A stretch of 64,000 nucleotides of DNA, taken from positions 14,012,001 to 14,076,000 of the forward strand of contig OY540812.1 in NCBI GenBank assembly GCA_961205875.1, read 5' to 3'. Source of the DNA: Sialis fuliginosa. Lineage: Eukaryota; Arthropoda; Insecta; Megaloptera; Sialidae. The translations under genes were made by a program, and so were the position numbers. Position 1 is the stretch's first letter, and each line of letters opens with the position of its first letter. A model generated the notes under the pieces. It was not told the DNA's origin, made no database searches, and saw nothing but the letters and a program-made list of their open reading frames with translations. This document shows positions 59,640-64,000 of the stretch, in pieces.

Positions 59640-62600
59640 CGATCATCGGGTGCCCCTTTGAAATTTACGAGTAGACAAAACAATTATTTTTGTTATTATT
59701 ACAATCAGTTTTTTCGTAGAGTATCAGTCTTATGATATTCCCATAATGTGTGGATTATTGTGCATCATTAAATCAAAGTATTGTAAAATTACATACTCGT
59801 GTATGGGCAAAACAAACGTGTCATCTATGAACTTCAAATTAATTGCTTATTTAGAGACCTTCACCCAAGATTTGTTTATCGGTTCAAATAATAGCACGTA
59901 TATACCATACATACATATTATTTGCACATTAACCGTTATTATTTTTGCATTGATATTTCACATATGATGATTATGTATGATCTAATATTATTTTTGTATT
60001 TGAGGACATTAGGCTTGGTGCATATGTTAAAGACATACCGATCTTACTAGTTGATGTATAAAGTACAGTAAAATCTCGATGTTATGAACCTGATGTAACG
60101 AACTTCGGGTAAGTATAGGCACACAGGAAAACATCACTTTTTTTCATTGGCTCATCAAAGCACAGCCCACATTCTGAACATAGGAACATACAATTTTATT
60201 AATGTCTTCCTTTAATGACGTATGTACTCACTAAGAAAGGATTTTCCAAAATTCAACCTCTGGGAGTGGGGTGGAGGGGTAACTTTTTTTTTAATCTGCA
60301 TAATTGCTTATATTGTTAATTAGAGTTTAATCCTAATAAGGGTAAACAGTTGTTACATACTAACAGTAAATTATAAAAATGTCCAGACAGCTAGTTTTTA
60401 TTTGATCACTTGTACAAGAAATAAATAAATTTGATTGTTTATTTTAAATTTTTTGTGTTCTATGTATTATAGATATACATATAATACTTTTAACTGCACA
60501 TTATAATTCTCATTGCACGTTATGTGTTCGGCTCATTGTCAGCGTTAAATTAATCCATATAAGAACGTTCACAATAGGTACCTTGAAGTTTACTGAAAAA
60601 CTATTTTAAAGAAGGAACGAACAAAGATACATAAGTACATTTACAATGTTTTCCATTATGAGACTATGATTGCATCCTTGTGAATAATTTTTGGTTTGCC
60701 AAAAATGTGAAATTATACAAGATTGTCGTATAAATATGTATTAATTGCAATTTAAATGTGCATCAATAAGGAAGCTAAGGCTTTCTATGTAAATTATATT
60801 TGCGAATATAAAATGTATTTCAAATGATCAGTGACCTTTAAAAGAATGTAATTGGTGTTTTTATAAATGAAATATTTTATTACAGAAGATATAATTTTAA
60901 CATTTGAAATAATATTTATTTATATTAATTTCTTTAAAATATCAAGTTGTGCAATTGTGTTAAAAAATAATGAAAAAAGCATAATCTGGAAAGATGCTTT
61001 ATGTTTTAATTTACAGTTGTACTTAACCTAAAAGACATTCATCAAAATAATATAAAAATATTCATTTACTCGATTACAAATTGAATAAAACAACACGTTA
61101 ACATTAAACATTTCACAACAAAAACAAGTAATAATTGATATGTTGTTTAGATACTTCAAACTGCAACTTATTTGTTTTTATTAGTTTCTTATATGGCCTT
61201 ATACTATTGTTGCCATAATGTCCTGTATGTCAATGGATATAGAAGAATGAAATTATATATTTAAAATTAATTTTCGTTAAGGAAGAAAACCTTTTATTTT
61301 TGTAAACGGATAATAACTCTTGCCAGTTTTTGAATTTTTCGAATTATTTTTGAAATGGTGTTAAAAAATATTTTGGGTACAGGTTGTTAAGAATATCATT
61401 ATTGAAAATAATTGATGAAATAATCGATTTTTTAACTATAATTGAAATGATTCGTAGCAGAAATAAATGTTTATAATTTGTTGTATAAAGTTGTAGAGAA
61501 AGTTATTTTATATAGTTTATATCCCATTAATTTTTTTATCTCATCAATTAACCTAAAAAATGTTTTTAATTATATTAATTTTTAGGCTTCCGCGGTGATT
61601 TTGATGTGGATCTTGGCTTCTGAGTGTAAGCCGTGTCGGTTTGGTTGTATTATCGGCTAACGTTTCGTCACACATTGCAGTGGTCATCTACACTTTTAGA
61701 AGAGCCCTGAAGGTGTTCACTGCAATCGACGCAATTTACACCCAGAAGCCAAGATCTATGTATATTCATTTTAATTTAAATAAAAATATAAATGCTCATA
61801 ATAAAAAGAGATGTTTATAATAGAACTTATAAGTAGTGAACATTTTTTTCTATAGTTTGTATTCCATACATTTTTTTATATCTTTTTTCAATTAGCTGGA
61901 AATATTTGTTTTATATTTACACTTGCATTGTTTATTTTCAGTATAATACAATGTTCTATATATTTATAATATTAAATCTATGCGGTAGATAAAAACTGAT
62001 TTTTTTTAATAGAACCATGTTTTGCTGCTATTCTTATACTCGTGTTAGTGCATTAAAGATTGCATTACTTATCCGACACTTAATATAATTTGAATGCACT
62101 TAATGTAATTTCAAGCTTGCATGTTTTTATTTAACATGGCTCGCATGAATATCTAATACACATAGCATTAGACACCTTCAGTAATTTTGAATGCAACCAT
62201 ATTTCCCCTCTCCGGAACACGTCATTCTTCCTCTTCTATGCTTACGTTAAAATCTCCATTACTTTATAAATAACTATCATGAAAACTATTTCAACATAAT
62301 AATCTCAACCTTTCAAATATAATATAATTCAATCCTCAATATACTACCTACTAATTTATGTTAGATAAGAAAAATGCAACACGCATTACAAAAATAGTTA
62401 TCACGATACGGAGAAGACATATTATGTGAAGTGTGAAATGAAATTACGATATATTTATTTTTGCGAAACATTCGTACAGTCGAATTTACTCGTATGTCCT
62501 ACATATTCTTCAGATAAACATAACAATGTTGTTAGAAAGAGATAGAATGGACAATTGTACAAATACTTTGCAATTCTCTTCATTCAATTTAACGATTTGA

Positions 62601-63220
62601 TGAATGTGCAGCTGGTAAATTGATTGTAAATAATATTGTAATTATTTGCACTATTTCGTAATATGTTAGATTTTAAATTAAAATATTTACCCTGATTACT
62701 TTTAATTTTAAAGTTTAATATTTCTATTAAACTTTTGTGCTAGTTTTTGGTTCAGCGTTTTAAAATATCAAATTATTTAATATGCTATTATTTATATCAC
62801 GAAAAAGTAAATTATAACTAAAAATTCTTCCAATGAGACATACTGTATAGTAATATTTTAATAATATCTAATTATTAAATGTATATTTTATACTATTTTT
62901 AAATGAATGTAATAGATTAATATAATCTTATAGAATATTGCCCATGACCTAGTATAAACACATGAATTAATTTTTTAATATGAATACGTATTAATTTGAT
63001 AAATTATTAATATTTCCCTTCATTATTTTACATTTTATATTGAAAATATGGATTCATGTATACAATTTTATCTTGAATGTGAGTAATTAATTATATAATA
63101 GTCAGTAATTTTTCAAATAATGTATAAAAGCGTGAGCAGATTATTACTATTTATAGTTTAATAGTAAATAAGGTTTTTCTTATAGCCGAAATTTATGATT
63201 AACATTTTCAATCAAACGAA
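59640..63220. other. Gene-free region downstream of the cluster
   Basis: No gene. A pogo/Tigger-like end TACAGTAAAATCTCGATGTT is at about 60064-60083, with internal repeats GATGTTATGAAC and GATGTAACGAAC, and the third copy of the GGTGATTTTGAAATGAATCT family at 61583-61760. The rest is AT-rich with no supported feature. Confidence 0.55.
61583..61760. repeat. Dispersed repeat, copy 3, with 21-bp inverted ends
   Basis: GATCTTGGCTTCTGAGTGTA (61609-61628) is mirrored by TACACCCAGAAGCCAAGATC (61737-61756). Between them are CGGCTAACGTTTCGTCACAC and a second CACTGCAAT segment. The left part matches 20926 and 51086, so the family includes a hairpin form. Confidence 0.65.
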
Positions 63221-63225
63221 ATATA

Positions 63226-64000
63226 CAGGGTGGAACAAGTGTTACAGATTTTTATCTCATTGTCAGAAAAATCGCATATTTAAAAAAAATGTTTCGTTGT
63301 GAGGGGATAATCAAATAGTAATATTTATTTGTTATTTAAGCGTGACCTTCAATGTTATTTGACGGTCAACATCATTTTTTTAAATAGGAACATTTAGTTT
63401 TTATTTAATGATCTTATTCTATGTGAAAAAACACGAATCTTTCATTAAAAATTTTTTTTTTCAGCAACCTAAACTTTACAAGATATCTAACAAAATAATT
63501 TCGAGATTTTGAACATGAGACTTTTTTAATCTGAAATCATGAACATTAGAGAGAAAGTACAAAATACAAAAAATATTTATTTTAGTCTAATAAAACTTGG
63601 AGATTTATTCTAGATTTTTTTTAACATTTCGTTTTTTTTTTGCTTAAATAAAATAAATAGAAAAAGTTTTAAAATTTTTAAAATAATTCTCCAAGTTTAA
63701 TTAGACTTGTACTTGTACTTTTTTAAGTTTATGGTTTCTGAGTGAAAAATTCTTGAAAGTCCAAGTTTCGAATTATTTTGTTAGATATCTGGAAACCTTA
63801 GGTTGTTCAAAAAAATTTTCAGTGAAAATTCGTATTTTTTTACGTAGAATAAGATTATTAAATGAAAACTATCCTATTAAAAAAATTATGATGACCTTGA
63901 AATATTCTGGAAGGCTACGCTAAAATAACAAATAATTATTACTATTCGATTACCCCCTACAACCAAACATTTTTTGGTTGAAACTTTTTTTTCAAATATG
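63226..64000. mobile_element. Mariner-like foldback element, cut by the window edge
   Basis: Starts TA-CAGGGTGGAACAAGTG (TA at 63224-63225). From about 63275 to 63625 the sequence is mirrored by about 63650-64000, for example AACAAAATAATTTCGAG against its reverse near 63765-63785, and GTCTAATAAAACTTGGAGA against 63690-63710. The arms are about 350 bp with a short A/T loop and moderate identity. No transposase frame. The right terminus lies outside the window. Confidence 0.75.

Overview
The window is very AT-rich eukaryotic nuclear DNA from an arthropod, almost certainly an insect. The evidence is a family of Rebers-Riddiford (RR-1) cuticular protein genes, GT-AG introns, AATAAA poly(A) signals, TATA-box promoters, and a full set of insect-type non-autonomous DNA transposons (hAT-like, mariner-like, foldback). 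Lepidoptera is my best guess, from the repeat style (for example the GAAGTCGG repeat near 30.8-31.1 kb) and the LCP-like cuticle proteins. The sequence alone does not prove the order.

Gene layout: eight protein-coding genes. Seven are small secreted RR-1 cuticular proteins, all built the same way: exon 1 encodes only Met-Lys-X, a phase-0 intron follows, and exon 2 encodes the rest. Three lie on the + strand (8191-10102, 28899-29703, 37728-38461) and four on the - strand (45713-43471, 49753-49066, 54994-53470, 59526-58394). The two groups face each other, with the turn between 38.5 and 43.4 kb. The eighth gene, the large subunit of class Ia ribonucleotide reductase (RnrL, 12313-15292, +), sits inside the cluster between cuticle genes 1 and 2. 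It has its own promoter region with two E2F-like sites. The cuticle proteins would be exported to the cuticle and bind chitin; RnrL makes dNTPs in the cytosol. No functional link is evident, so this looks like a housekeeping gene caught in a tandem-duplicating cluster.

Between the genes, 1-8.1 kb, 15.6-28.8 kb, 29.8-37.6 kb, 38.6-43.3 kb and 59.6-64 kb are gene-free and filled with repeats. The largest is a 6.6-kb foldback element at 21131-27741. It has hAT-like ends (CAGGGGTCCGG, perfect 8-bp target duplication GTTTTTAC), inverted arms of about 2.9 and 3.1 kb, and inside each arm a three-monomer higher-order tandem array. A smaller hAT-like element is nested in one arm only. Other delimited elements with target duplications lie at 9369-9697, 17265-17492, 36631-36877, 40252-40523 and 47281-47842. 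A foldback starts at 63226 and runs off the right edge. A relic of a mariner transposase C-terminus lies at 28108-28325 (-). A dispersed repeat with three copies (about 11.68, 54.71 and 56.66 kb) carries what looks like a minimal hammerhead ribozyme core, intact by eye only in the first copy.

The most interesting items are the hAT-like foldback with higher-order-repeat arms, the candidate hammerhead motif, the strand-partitioned sequence homogenisation of the cuticle genes, their shared GGGG/octamer/TATA promoter layout, and the altered specificity-loop region in RnrL. No rRNA, tRNA, CRISPR or prokaryotic feature was seen.
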